64,000 bases of DNA, from assembly GCA_020723965.1 (NCBI GenBank), contig DYHW01000002.1, positions 581,731 to 645,730 of the forward strand, read 5' to 3'. The DNA is from Melioribacter sp. (GTDB lineage Bacteria > Bacteroidota > Ignavibacteria > Ignavibacteriales > Melioribacteraceae). Every line of letters starts with the position of its first letter. Position 1 is the stretch's first letter. A program made the translations under genes and the position numbers. Under the pieces are notes generated by a model. It saw nothing but the letters and a program-made list of their open reading frames with translations. It had not been told where the DNA came from and searched no databases. Shown here piece by piece: positions 28,146 to 36,459 of this stretch.

Positions 28146-28319
28146 ATATGAATGAATCATTTGTTTTCATCAACAGAATCTGCGAATATTAAATTGAAAT
28201 TCAAGAGAACGAAAAATGTTTGTAAGCGATAGTATATTTAGTAGAGTATGTTAGATCATCCCAATAAAGTAGGGAGGGAAAGTTCTTTAGGACCCCTAGA
28301 CAGTTGCTATGCAAATTGG

Positions 28320-28406
28320 CGGAGAGAGTGGGATTCGAACCCACGGTACCCTTGCGAGTACACTACCTTTCCAGGGTAGCCAATTCAACCACTCTTGCAC
28401 CTCTCC
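28320..28406 (-). tRNA. tRNA-Ser (GGA)
   Basis: An 87-base class II tRNA on the minus strand. It has acceptor arms ggagagg/tctctcc, anticodon loop ctggaaa (GGA), a long variable arm and the T-arm gtgggttcgaatcccac. It is divergent from the next tRNA-Ser, with about 100 bases between them. Confidence 0.93.
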
Positions 28407-28505
28407 GTCTGAAAAATCTCTCGCAAATATATCAATAAATGTTAATACGGAAAAATTTGAAGACAATAACAATCAAAAAAATTTTTATTTTAGCGCAGCT
28501 ATTTT

Positions 28506-28593
28506 GGAAAGGTGGCAGAGTGGCTGAATGCGGCGGTCTCGAAAACCGTTTCCCGAAATTTTCGGGACGGGGGTTCGAATCCCCCCCTTTCCG
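28506..28593 (+). tRNA. tRNA-Ser (CGA)
   Basis: An 88-base class II tRNA. Acceptor arms ggaaagg/cctttcc pair, the anticodon loop is ctcgaaa (CGA), and the T-arm is gggggttcgaatccccc. The variable arm (28551-28567) is a 7-bp hairpin tcccgaa/ttcggga, the same core as the palindromes elsewhere in the window. A GIY-YIG reading frame begins two bases after the discriminator base, and the tRNA tail is copied twice downstream. Confidence 0.93.
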
Positions 28594-28594
28594 C

Positions 28595-28837
28595 ATGTAT
28601 TATTCTTACATCTTAAAAAGTCTTAAAGATAATTCTTTTTATTATGGTTCTACTTCTGATCTTGAAAAACGTTTAAGTGAACATAATAAGGGTAAAGTAA
28701 AATATACAAAAAGTCGATTTCCATGGGCAGTACATTATTATGAAAAATATAATACACGTTCTGAGGCGGTCAAAAGAGAATTATTTTTTAAATCAATAGA
28801 TGGATATCGTTGGTTGAAAGAGAATAAAATTATATAG
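28595..28837 (+). CDS. Small GIY-YIG nuclease, copy 1, abutting tRNA-Ser
   Basis: An 80-residue GIY-YIG domain with nothing else attached. YSYILKSL and FYYGSTSDLEKRLSEHN carry the signature tyrosines, the YxG core and the catalytic Arg; KRELFFKS supplies the family Glu. ATG 28595 lies one base past the tRNA discriminator, so there is no room for a ribosome site outside the tRNA. The frame also stays open upstream across the whole tRNA to 28439, but that part looks non-coding. Solitary GIY-YIG proteins of this size are common in Bacteroidota; their role is not established. Confidence 0.75.
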   Translation: MYYSYILKSLKDNSFYYGSTSDLEKRLSEHNKGKVKYTKSRFPWAVHYYEKYNTRSEAVKRELFFKSIDGYRWLKENKII

Positions 28838-28841
28838 TGAC

Positions 28842-28880
28842 GGGGGTTCTGCCAAAGGCATCCCTTTGGGAGAATCCCCC
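28842..28880. repeat. Long hairpin replacing the tRNA T-loop, unit 2
   Basis: Starts and ends like the tRNA-Ser T-arm (ggggg...ccccc), but the T-loop is replaced by a palindromic insert with arms ccaaagg and cctttgg. The whole folds as one long hairpin. It is followed by ccctttccgcat as in the true tRNA tail. Near-copies lie at 29137-29174 and 35791-35820. Confidence 0.8.
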
Positions 28881-29132
28881 CCTTTCCGCATCTATTATTC
28901 TTATATCTTAAGAAGTCTTAAAGATAATTCTTTTTATTATGGTTCTACTTCTGATCTTGAAAAACGTTTAAGTGAACATAATAAGGGTAAAGTAAAATAT
29001 ACAAAAAGTCGATTTCCATGGGCAGTACATTATTATGAAAAATATAATACACGTTCTGAGGCGGTCAAAAGAGAATTATTTTTTAAATCAATAGATGAAT
29101 ATCGTTGGTTGAAAGAGAATAAAATTATATAG
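28866..29132 (+). CDS. Small GIY-YIG nuclease, copy 2
   Basis: A near-identical second copy of the preceding gene; the visible changes are LRSLKD for LKSLKD and DEYRW for DGYRW. The ATG of copy 1 is ATC here (28889-28891), so it either uses TTG 28866 inside the copied tRNA tail or is untranslated. The frame is intact over its length with all signature residues, so the duplication is recent. It sits between two copies of the hairpin. Confidence 0.55.
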   Translation: MGESPPFRIYYSYILRSLKDNSFYYGSTSDLEKRLSEHNKGKVKYTKSRFPWAVHYYEKYNTRSEAVKRELFFKSIDEYRWLKENKII

Positions 29133-29136
29133 TGAC

Positions 29137-29174
29137 GGGGGTTCTGCCAGAGGCATCCCTTTGGGAGAATCCCC
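29137..29174. repeat. Long hairpin, unit 3 left half, at the gltX junction
   Basis: The same hairpin as at 28842, with one change (ccagagg for ccaaagg). It is cut at 29174, where the sequence turns into the middle of a gltX gene instead of the tRNA tail. The matching continuation of this unit appears 6.6 kb downstream. Confidence 0.75.
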
Positions 29175-30176
29175 TACGTTGTCCGCTTAAATGTTCAGCT
29201 GAATCAAAAAATTGTGTTTGATGATATCATCCGCGAGCGCGTTGAGTTCGACAGCGGCAATATTGATGATCAGGTGTTGATAAAAAGCGACGGCTACCCT
29301 ACTTATCATTTGGCAAATGTAGTTGATGATCATTTGATGCAGATAAGTCATGTTATCCGCGGCGAGGAATGGCTCTCATCCACGCCCAAACATGTTTTGT
29401 TGTACGATGCTTTCGGATGGGAAAGACCAAAGTTCGCACACTTGCCGTTACTGCTCAATCCCGATAAATCAAAACTTAGCAAGCGGCAAGGCGATGTTGC
29501 CGTTGAAGATTACCGCGATAAAGGATTTTTGAAAGACGCTCTCGTAAACTTTGTTGCCCTTCTCGGATGGAACGCCGGAGACGATAAAGAATTTTATTAT
29601 ATGAACGAATTGATTGAAAAATTTTCGCTTGAACGTGTTAACAAATCCGGTGCCGTTTTTAATCTACAAAAATTGAACTGGCTCAACGCCGAACATCTGC
29701 GAAAACTTTCTGATGAACAATTATTAGTTTTACTCAAAGAAGAAATTTTGCATTCTGAGTTCAGCTCTCTGAACTTAGCTGACGAACATTTACTACTTAT
29801 CATTTTCGCTATGAAAGAGCGTGTAAGTTTTATAAAGAAATTCATAACAACTTGCCGTTATTTTTATGAAGTACCGGAAGAATACGAACAGAAATCAATC
29901 GAGAAAAATTGGAAGCCGGAAAAACCCGAACAGTTAATGAAACTTCGTAATTCTTTTGCCGTTCTTCAAAATCCGACAAAAGAAGATTACGAACTTGCAC
30001 TTGCAAATACTGCACAAGAATTAAATGCTGGCAAAGGCAAATTGATTCATCCGCTTCGCCTTGCTGTTTCCGGGCAAAGCACCGGACCCGGAATGTTCGA
30101 TCTGCTTTTTATTCTCGGCAAAGATGAAGTTCTAAAACGAATTAACTCCGCAATAGAAAAAATTAGCCTTAAATGA
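29172..30176 (+). pseudogene. gltX: Glutamyl-tRNA synthetase, 5'-truncated
   Basis: The frame is GltX-like from PYVVRLNVQLNQK onward. It includes LKSDGYPTYHLANVVDD-type active-site sequence, the KMSKS-equivalent SKLSKRQGD, and the anticodon-binding C-terminal domain to a normal end. The N-terminal part with the HIGH motif (probably 150-170 residues) is missing. Upstream in frame there is only the hairpin repeat, closed by TGA at 29133, with no ATG. The first usable start is GTG 29214. As gltX is normally essential, an intact copy should exist elsewhere, or the junction is an assembly artefact. Confidence 0.85.
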
Positions 30177-30180
30177 TTTT

Positions 30181-30250
30181 CTCTGTGTAACTCTGTGACA
30201 TCTCTGTGCTCTCTGTGTTACTCTTTTTAATTCAGAAGTAATCACAGAGC
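30181..30250. repeat. CTCTGTG-type intergenic repeat
   Basis: Four ctctgtg words at about ten-base spacing, with a reverse-complement cacagag arm at 30243-30249. Similar low-complexity inverted elements occur at 30.8, 54.1, 55.1 and 58.0 kb. Confidence 0.6.
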
Positions 30251-30361
30251 TCTCCAGTGATTTTTGTTTTTGTCTCCCCACATTTTTTGCGTCCTTTAAA
30301 GAGTAGCTGCGTCTATAGCGTAGAAGAATATTTTCCTCATCACAAAACTAAGAGGCAAAAA

Positions 30362-30697
30362 ATGATTGCGAGAGTTTGGAAGGGTACGACAACCGAAAAA
30401 GATACCGAAACATATCTTCAATATTTGGAAGAGACCGGATTGAAAGATTACAGAAAAACCGATGGTAATCTCGGCGTTCAATTATTGTTAAAAACTGAAG
30501 ACGGCATCAGCGAGTTTGTAATAATTTCTTTGTGGGATTCGTTCGATTCAATTCGTAAATTTTCCGGTAGAAATATTAACAAAGCCAGATATTATCCGAA
30601 GGATAAAAAATACTTGCTGAAACTTGAGCCGAACGTTTCACATTACACTGTAACAAATTTACTCGGCATCAAAGCGGAAAATCTGAACTGTTGTTGA
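30362..30697 (+). CDS. ABM-like (dimeric alpha-beta barrel) protein
   Basis: A 111-residue protein beginning MIARVWKGTT, followed by ETYLQYLEETGLKDYRKTDGN and a VIISLWDSFDSIRKFSG block. This is the pattern of antibiotic-biosynthesis-monooxygenase/ferredoxin-like barrel proteins. These often act as small oxygenases or stress proteins; the substrate is unknown. The C-terminus ends in CC. ATG 30362 has AGAGG seven bases upstream; the longer open frame from 30257 has no good start. The next gene is an ECF-type sigma factor with a Cys-rich tail. Confidence 0.7.
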   Translation: MIARVWKGTTTEKDTETYLQYLEETGLKDYRKTDGNLGVQLLLKTEDGISEFVIISLWDSFDSIRKFSGRNINKARYYPKDKKYLLKLEPNVSHYTVTNLLGIKAENLNCC

Positions 30698-30810
30698 TAC
30701 GGCACAATAATAAGCAATTGATATTGTACAAATTGCGGTTAAAGCCGTTTCAGACTTTTTTATTTATGCCACGAGATAAAGAGCTTGTTGCTTAACTTAA
30801 ATTTTGTTTT

Positions 30811-30890
30811 CCCTTTGCGACCTTTGCGTTAAAATCTTTTAACCGCAGAACCCGCGGAGAAGTCGCAGAGTGCGCAGAGAGTTTTGCAAC
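30811..30890. repeat. Imperfect inverted intergenic repeat
   Basis: Contains ctttgcgacctttgcg followed by ccgcagaacccgcgg and gcagagtgcgcagag: short, partly complementary words. No gene is visible in 30698-30971 apart from this element. Confidence 0.45.
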
Positions 30891-30971
30891 AGGCTCTAAA
30901 GGCCGTGGCAATTAAAGAATGACCCAATATTAATTTTGCGCAACTTCAGTAAATAAAATAAGCGGATAAAT

Positions 30972-31562
30972 ATGAACATAACCGAACAAAAATTGATTCC
31001 AACTACCGAAAAAATTTGGAAAGAATTTTACGATAAACTGCGAAGCTTCGTACAGCTTCGTGTATCAGCAAAAGACGATGCCGAAGATATTGTTCAGGAA
31101 GTTTTCGTCCGTATTCATAACAAAATCGATACTCTCAAAGACAACCAAAAATTAGAAAGCTGGATATATCAAATAACACGAAATGCGATAATAGATTACT
31201 ACCGTAGCAAAAAAGAAAAAGTAGAACTTCACGATGATTTAGAAATTGATGAAGATTCCGAAAACGAAGCAATCAAAAGATTATCCCCGAGCATAATTAA
31301 AATGATCGACCATCTTCCCTACATTTACAAAGAAGCAATCATACTAACCGAATACAAAGGTTTGAAGCAGAAAGAACTTGCCGATAGCTTGGGAATATCA
31401 TTAACCGGTGCCAAATCGCGTGTACAGCGCGGCAGAAAACTTCTAAAAGAAATGCTGCACGACTGCTGTGCATTTGAATTCGACAGCATCGGCAAATTGA
31501 CCGACTTCAGTGGAAAATCCAAATGCTGCTCGCGCTTTGTTGAACTTCGCGGAAAGCTGTGA
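30972..31562 (+). CDS. SigZ-type RNA polymerase sigma factor
   Basis: A 196-residue ECF sigma factor. Region 2 includes DDAEDIVQEVFVRIHNKI and SWIYQITRNAIIDYYRSKK; region 4 includes KEAIILTEYKGLKQKELADSLGISLTGAKSRVQRGRKLL, with its helix-turn-helix. The C-terminal tail (from about residue 163) has two Cys pairs, HDCCAFEFDSIGKL and KSKCCSRF, as in the SigZ group, possibly for metal or redox sensing. No anti-sigma gene is adjacent. The DapB-like and AraC genes follow directly. Confidence 0.85.
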   Translation: MNITEQKLIPTTEKIWKEFYDKLRSFVQLRVSAKDDAEDIVQEVFVRIHNKIDTLKDNQKLESWIYQITRNAIIDYYRSKKEKVELHDDLEIDEDSENEAIKRLSPSIIKMIDHLPYIYKEAIILTEYKGLKQKELADSLGISLTGAKSRVQRGRKLLKEMLHDCCAFEFDSIGKLTDFSGKSKCCSRFVELRGKL

Positions 31563-31593
31563 TTCATTCCAAAAAATTATTTAGAGGTAAATG

Positions 31594-32388
31594 ATGATAA
31601 AAGTTTGTGTTGCCGGCGCAACCGGAAATGTTGGAAGCATTCTTGCAAAAGAAATTAATAACTCACAGTTGTTTTCTTTAACCGAAGGGATATCGAAAAG
31701 TAATGCCGGAAAAAATCTCGGAAAAATTATTAATGAGCCCGGCATTAATTTGATACTTAAAGGGGACGTTGATGAACTGGAAAGCAAATCGGTTGATATT
31801 CTTATCGATTACACAACTCCCTCTTCCGTAAAAAGAAATGTTGAGATTGCGATATCGAAAGGGATTAATGTGGTGATCGGAACTTCCGGACTAACCGATG
31901 CAGACTACGAAGAGATAAATGAACTCGCACTGAAAAATAAAGTTGGCGCGTTTGCCGCCGGAAATTTTTCTATCACTTCTGCACTTATGCAATACTTTGC
32001 AAAAGTTGCCGCGAAGCATATTAACACATGGGAAATTATCGATTACGCGCCCGACACTAAAGTTGATGCACCGAGCGGAACGGCAAGAGAATTATCTTTT
32101 GAATTATCGAAAATAAAAAAACCGTCGTGGCGTGTGCCGGTTGAATCCAATATCGGTTTACGCGAAAGCAGAGGTGCGGAATTAAACGGCTCACAAATTC
32201 ACTCTATCCGTGTACCGGGTTTTTATTCCTCATCGGAAATTTTTTTTGGTTTGGACGGAGAAAAATTAACTCTTCGTCACGACTCGATTAGTTACAAACC
32301 TTACGTACAAGGTACATTACTTGCCGCAAGCAAAGTTGTTGAATTTACCGGCTTGAAAAGAGGAATCATCTCTTTACTCGATATATGA
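31594..32388 (+). CDS. DapB-like dihydrodipicolinate reductase, catalytic His absent
   Basis: 264 residues with the NAD(P)-binding N-terminus MIKVCVAGATGNVGS and the DapB signature region WEIIDYAPDTKVDAPSGTA, then IHSIRVPGFYSSSEI. In E. coli DapB the equivalent of YAPDT reads AHHRH and contains the catalytic His; here both His are lost while the Lys and DAPSGTA loop are kept. It may be a distinct reductase subfamily or a lysine/DAP enzyme with altered chemistry. ATG 31594 is six bases from AGAGG; ATG 31591 is possible. It overlaps the AraC gene by four bases. Confidence 0.75.
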   Translation: MIKVCVAGATGNVGSILAKEINNSQLFSLTEGISKSNAGKNLGKIINEPGINLILKGDVDELESKSVDILIDYTTPSSVKRNVEIAISKGINVVIGTSGLTDADYEEINELALKNKVGAFAAGNFSITSALMQYFAKVAAKHINTWEIIDYAPDTKVDAPSGTARELSFELSKIKKPSWRVPVESNIGLRESRGAELNGSQIHSIRVPGFYSSSEIFFGLDGEKLTLRHDSISYKPYVQGTLLAASKVVEFTGLKRGIISLLDI

Positions 32389-33284
32389 AAATGGATAGTT
32401 ATACAAAAAATCTTTTTACTTCGGATTTGTTTAGTATTGATGATTTTGTCTGCAGAAAAAACTTCTCCACAAATTTCGAAACCGAAATTTGCAATGATTA
32501 CGAAATTAATTTTATCAGGAGCGGTTATTTCTCACTAAAAATCAGGAAGAACCATTTTGATATTTATTCCGAATATCTAATGCTTGGCAACGCCGGTGTA
32601 GGATATACCATTGAACAAGCGGAGAATATTACCAGCAAGACAACTGTATTGAAAATCAAAAAGGAATTTATAAGCGAAGTAAAAAATTATTATCAGGGAA
32701 AAATAAATAGTACAAAAAATTTATTTGGTAAAGATGAAAAAACTGTTTTTCCTTTTCCCGTACTTAAGACTTCACCGTTGCTTGCTTGCACACACCATTT
32801 AATCTTGAGTTCGTTAAACAACAAAACTCAGAAAGAATTCCTACTGAAGACCGAAGTATTACTTTGCGGTCTAATCGAAGATATATTCAAATCATTGTAT
32901 TCCTATCGGAAGCATGAACCCGATAAACACAAATTAAATGAAAGGCATATCGAAATTATTGAGTTATCAAAAATATTTATCGAGAAAAATTTCAACAAAG
33001 AAATTTCACTTTCGGAAATCTCCGCAAGTTCTTTTTCAAGCCCGTTCCATTTCAACAGAATATTTAAAGAATACACGAACTTAAGTCCGTATTCATACTT
33101 GATTCAGTTTAGATTAAAATATGCTTCACTTCTACTCAGAGATACTAATTTATCTGTCACCGAAATATGTTACCGGAGCGGATTTAATAATTTTTCTCAT
33201 TTCGTTTCTACCTTCACAAAATTTTTTAAGACAAATCCCCGTACTTACAGAAAATCCCGCACAGCACCACTGATTCAAATGTAA
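32385..33284 (+). CDS. AraC-family transcriptional regulator
   Basis: 299 residues. The N-terminal part (about 180 residues) looks like a small cupin-type sensor. The C-terminal 100 residues hold two helix-turn-helix motifs, EISLSEISASSFSSPFHFNRIFKEYT and the second ending SGFNNFSHFVSTFTKFF, followed by NPRTYRK. ATGA overlap with the DapB-like gene indicates translational coupling, so it probably responds to a metabolite of that enzyme's pathway. It might regulate the DUF5916 gene downstream; no operator is apparent. Confidence 0.88.
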   Translation: MKMDSYTKNLFTSDLFSIDDFVCRKNFSTNFETEICNDYEINFIRSGYFSLKIRKNHFDIYSEYLMLGNAGVGYTIEQAENITSKTTVLKIKKEFISEVKNYYQGKINSTKNLFGKDEKTVFPFPVLKTSPLLACTHHLILSSLNNKTQKEFLLKTEVLLCGLIEDIFKSLYSYRKHEPDKHKLNERHIEIIELSKIFIEKNFNKEISLSEISASSFSSPFHFNRIFKEYTNLSPYSYLIQFRLKYASLLLRDTNLSVTEICYRSGFNNFSHFVSTFTKFFKTNPRTYRKSRTAPLIQM

Positions 33285-33498
33285 TTTATTTGCATCACAC
33301 CCTTCAATAAAAGAGCAATATTCCGAAAGTTTCGCTTACAGTTTCACTATATAATTGTACATCGTAAAGGGGGAGTTACATGAGAACAAAGCTGTACACG
33401 TTCATATTTCCGGTACTAAATGATGGAACAGCTTGCGTCCTTTTAAGCATCCTTCCGTCTATGAGAACAAAAAATCAATTATTAATGAAGGATGCAAA

Positions 33499-35649
33499 AT
33501 GAAAGCAATTAAAAATCTTTTTCTAATTCTTTTTCTTTTGTTCGGAAAAATAATGGCGGGCAGTAATTCCTATGTTCAACCGGTGAAGAAAGCTCCAATT
33601 TTTGACGGCAAAGTTGATGAGATTTATAAATCGGGTGTTCTCTTCAATTTATTCAAACAACTCGAACCGGATATTTTTGCCGAGCCGTCGGTAAAAACAG
33701 AAATTTATTTCTTGTACGACGAGCAAAATATTTACATTGCCGGGAATTTATATCAATCGAAAAGCGAAATTAAATCGAGCAACGGCAGAAAAGATTCGCC
33801 GATAATTCTTGACGGCGATGCAATTGGAATTGTGATTGATCCGCTCAACAACGGCAACTCTGCATATTTCTTTTCAATTAATCCTACCAATGCAATTGTG
33901 GATGGAACACTCGATGCTTACGGCACGTGGGATTTCAAGTGGGATGCAATATTCAATTCAGCAACATCAGTCGAAGAAGATCACTGGAGTTTCGAATTCC
34001 AGCTTCCGCTTTCATCAATCAGTTTTCAGGATAAAGACGAACAAGATTGGGGCATAATGTTCAAGCGCGAATATGCCGCGAACAAAGAAATTATTTTGAG
34101 TCAGCTTGTCGATAAGAATCAGCCGTTCAGAGTAAGCGACTTTCGCAAAATACAAGGGCTTACCGGGTTGAAGAAAGAAACAAGTTTGTTCTTTACGCCC
34201 TACTCATTTTATTCCTTCAAAAATAATATCAGCGATAAACAAAGCGACGGCAAATTTAAATTTGGCGGCGAAGCGAAATATAATCCGCTCTCTTCAATGA
34301 CAATTCTTGCAACGGTGAATCCCGATTTTGCGCAGATAGAAACCGATAGATTAATTATCAATGTTGATGATGTGCCGACTTCATATCCTGAGAAAAGACC
34401 TTTCTTCACAGAGTCGAGTGATTTGTATCCCGGACTTGCTGTCAACACAAGGAACATCGAAGATATTGATGTTGGAATCAAACTAAGAGATGTGCGCGAT
34501 AATATTAAGTACGACATCACATGGGTTTTGGACAGCAAGCAAAATAAATGGTACACGGGCGATTTTAGATGGACCGACAACCTAACTTTTTATGTTGATT
34601 TGATCGGAGGGATCAAACAACAAAAAGAAAGAACCGATTACAACTTCACAACAAATTTAAGAACGTGGTTCTTCGATAAAAGATTAACCGCTTACACTTG
34701 GTTCGGAACAATAAATAAACAGAACGCAAAAAATGAATTTGAGTCTGTTAATTCAATCCGCTGGATAACACGTGAACTTACCGTTGCCGTTTGGAATCAC
34801 TACAAAACAAAATACTACAATCCGAACATTACGGGACACAACACGCTTTCGAACGAAATACTTTTCGATTCATGGATTTCGTATTCATCAATTAACGAGA
34901 GCGGATTTTTTAGAGTCGTTACGCCGCAGATTAAAAATCAATATGCATCCCTCTATACAAATCCGGAATATTCATACGACTATTTAACACTTTCAGTAAA
35001 CTCCACTTTGAATTTGGGGAATGCGCTCGGCAACTGGAATTTTGATGTGAGCTACTTCCCTTCCGCAAAAAAATACTTCCGGTACAGAAATACGGATGGA
35101 TATTCGGAAGACAAAATATTTCAGGATGCCTTCAGTGATTTCGTTCTCATTGAACAAAACAAAGACGGCTTGCAAATAGACTTTAATTCCGATTACTCGA
35201 AAATTCTCGGCGCCAAATTTTCTTACGATAACCGGCAAGTTAGAAAATCCTCTGCCGATAATTTTTCCGGTGAAATTTATTGGAAGATTGCCCCGGCTTC
35301 AATTATAACTTATTCGATGGAATATATTAACCTTGGCGGTTCGGAATATCAGAATAAGTACAATCAAATAATTCATCGTGTTAAAGCAGAGTACAACATT
35401 ACAGATAAAATCAATCTGCGCGGAATTGTACAATTGAATGATGTGGAAATGGAATCGCTTGATAATTATGAAAGCAGTAACCCGATTGTGAATTTCACTT
35501 TGTCATGGCAGTACATGGGCGGAAGTTACATTTATCTTGTTTACAACAAACAAGAATTAAATTGGAGCGATCAGAAAAATTCTTCAACAACAAAATTTAA
35601 TGATCAGTCAATTACACTAAAGATCAATAATGTGTTTGATATTTATTAG
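33499..35649 (+). CDS. CBM9-like/DUF5916 outer-membrane-type protein
   Basis: 716 residues with a signal peptide (MKAIKNLFLILFLLFGKIMA). A family-9 carbohydrate-binding-like domain follows (KKAPIFDGKVDEIYKSG ... YFFSINPTNAIVDG ... WSFEFQLPLSSISF). A long C-terminal region of alternating beta strands typical of DUF5916 ends in INNVFDIY. Such proteins are common in Bacteroidota and Ignavibacteria and are predicted to sit in the outer membrane; the substrate is unknown. ATG 33499 has AAGGA upstream and yields the signal peptide; an earlier in-frame start at 33433 would bury it. Confidence 0.82.
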   Translation: MKAIKNLFLILFLLFGKIMAGSNSYVQPVKKAPIFDGKVDEIYKSGVLFNLFKQLEPDIFAEPSVKTEIYFLYDEQNIYIAGNLYQSKSEIKSSNGRKDSPIILDGDAIGIVIDPLNNGNSAYFFSINPTNAIVDGTLDAYGTWDFKWDAIFNSATSVEEDHWSFEFQLPLSSISFQDKDEQDWGIMFKREYAANKEIILSQLVDKNQPFRVSDFRKIQGLTGLKKETSLFFTPYSFYSFKNNISDKQSDGKFKFGGEAKYNPLSSMTILATVNPDFAQIETDRLIINVDDVPTSYPEKRPFFTESSDLYPGLAVNTRNIEDIDVGIKLRDVRDNIKYDITWVLDSKQNKWYTGDFRWTDNLTFYVDLIGGIKQQKERTDYNFTTNLRTWFFDKRLTAYTWFGTINKQNAKNEFESVNSIRWITRELTVAVWNHYKTKYYNPNITGHNTLSNEILFDSWISYSSINESGFFRVVTPQIKNQYASLYTNPEYSYDYLTLSVNSTLNLGNALGNWNFDVSYFPSAKKYFRYRNTDGYSEDKIFQDAFSDFVLIEQNKDGLQIDFNSDYSKILGAKFSYDNRQVRKSSADNFSGEIYWKIAPASIITYSMEYINLGGSEYQNKYNQIIHRVKAEYNITDKINLRGIVQLNDVEMESLDNYESSNPIVNFTLSWQYMGGSYIYLVYNKQELNWSDQKNSSTTKFNDQSITLKINNVFDIY

Positions 35650-35668
35650 TAGGTAGGAACAAGTGCAC

Positions 35669-35700
35669 GACCCCGATGGTTTTTGTCAACCTTCGGGGTC
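35669..35700. repeat. GACCCCGA hairpin after the DUF5916 gene
   Basis: Eight-bp arms gaccccga and tcggggtc, with an inner ggtt/aacc stem, lie 20 bases after the stop. There is no clean T-tract, so it is at best a weak terminator. Confidence 0.5.
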
Positions 35701-35790
35701 TGCGTTATTCACAATTTGTTTTTGTTCTGTTGACAAAAAACAGAACTTCAATTAATTTACCCAAAGATTTTCAGGAACTAATCTTCCGCT

Positions 35791-35877
35791 CTGCCAAAGG
35801 CATCCCTTTGGGAGAATCCCCCCCTTTCCGCATCTATTATTCTTACATCTTAAAAAATCTTAAAGATAATTTTTTTA
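35791..35877 (+). repeat. Third tRNA-tail/GIY-YIG unit, truncated
   Basis: The hairpin insert, the tRNA tail ccctttccgc and the first 15 GIY-YIG codons (IYYSYILKNLKDN...) are present. The sequence then leaves the repeat after about 35877. The start codon is ATC, as in copy 2. It is in the same orientation as the units at 28.6-29.2 kb and marks the right border of the 6.6-kb segment. Confidence 0.8.
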
Positions 35878-35943
35878 TCGAACATCTAAAATTGCAATTA
35901 AAAATAAGCATAAGTAAATGCAAACCGACACTTAATATATTTT

Positions 35944-36240
35944 TTATTTGAACATTTTTTCAATCTCAAATTCAAAAAAAACTTGTGATTTTTGATCGGA
36001 CTGCTTGAACTTTTCAAACTCGCTAAAACCCCAGCTTGCATCAATGTCGTTTTTATCTGCAACAGTTTTTAACCAATTCATTTCATACAAGTGTAAATCT
36101 TTATCGGCAAATGCAAGTTTAATTCCGTCTTTAATAAAGGTCTTTTGCAATTTCTTTTGTAGAAAATAGCCTTCAATTATAAATTTATTTTCAAGAAGTT
36201 GTCCAATCGTGCTATTGCAAAATCCTTGTTCAAATCTCAA
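35944..36240 (-). pseudogene. TerB-like C-terminal fragment
   Basis: 98 residues in which KDGIKLAFADKDLHLYEMNWLKTVADKNDI resembles the helical repeat of TerB-like domains. Conserved-looking sequence continues upstream of the only start (a TTG) for about 13 codons until TAA, suggesting a longer gene lost its 5' end. It lies just outside the truncated GIY-YIG repeat. The family assignment is tentative. Confidence 0.35.
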
Positions 36241-36459
36241 AATATCTGACGGCTTCTTAAATATTGTTTTTTCTATTTAGAAATATTTATCTCATTTCCT
36301 ATTAAGATTAAATCCCTTTAAAATATTTGCTTCTATCTTGAATTGTTAATTCCATGGAAGTTCCTAATTTATTGCTGAATAGTTTAAGAATATTTTATAA
36401 TTTAGATGAGCAATCAAAAGAAACGATCCAAAATATTAAATAATAAATTTGGAGAAGAA

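Noticed and set aside
28439..28594. N-terminal extension of the GIY-YIG frame through the tRNA-Ser gene
   Set aside because: The extension translates the tRNA itself; the GIY-YIG domain begins only at 28595.
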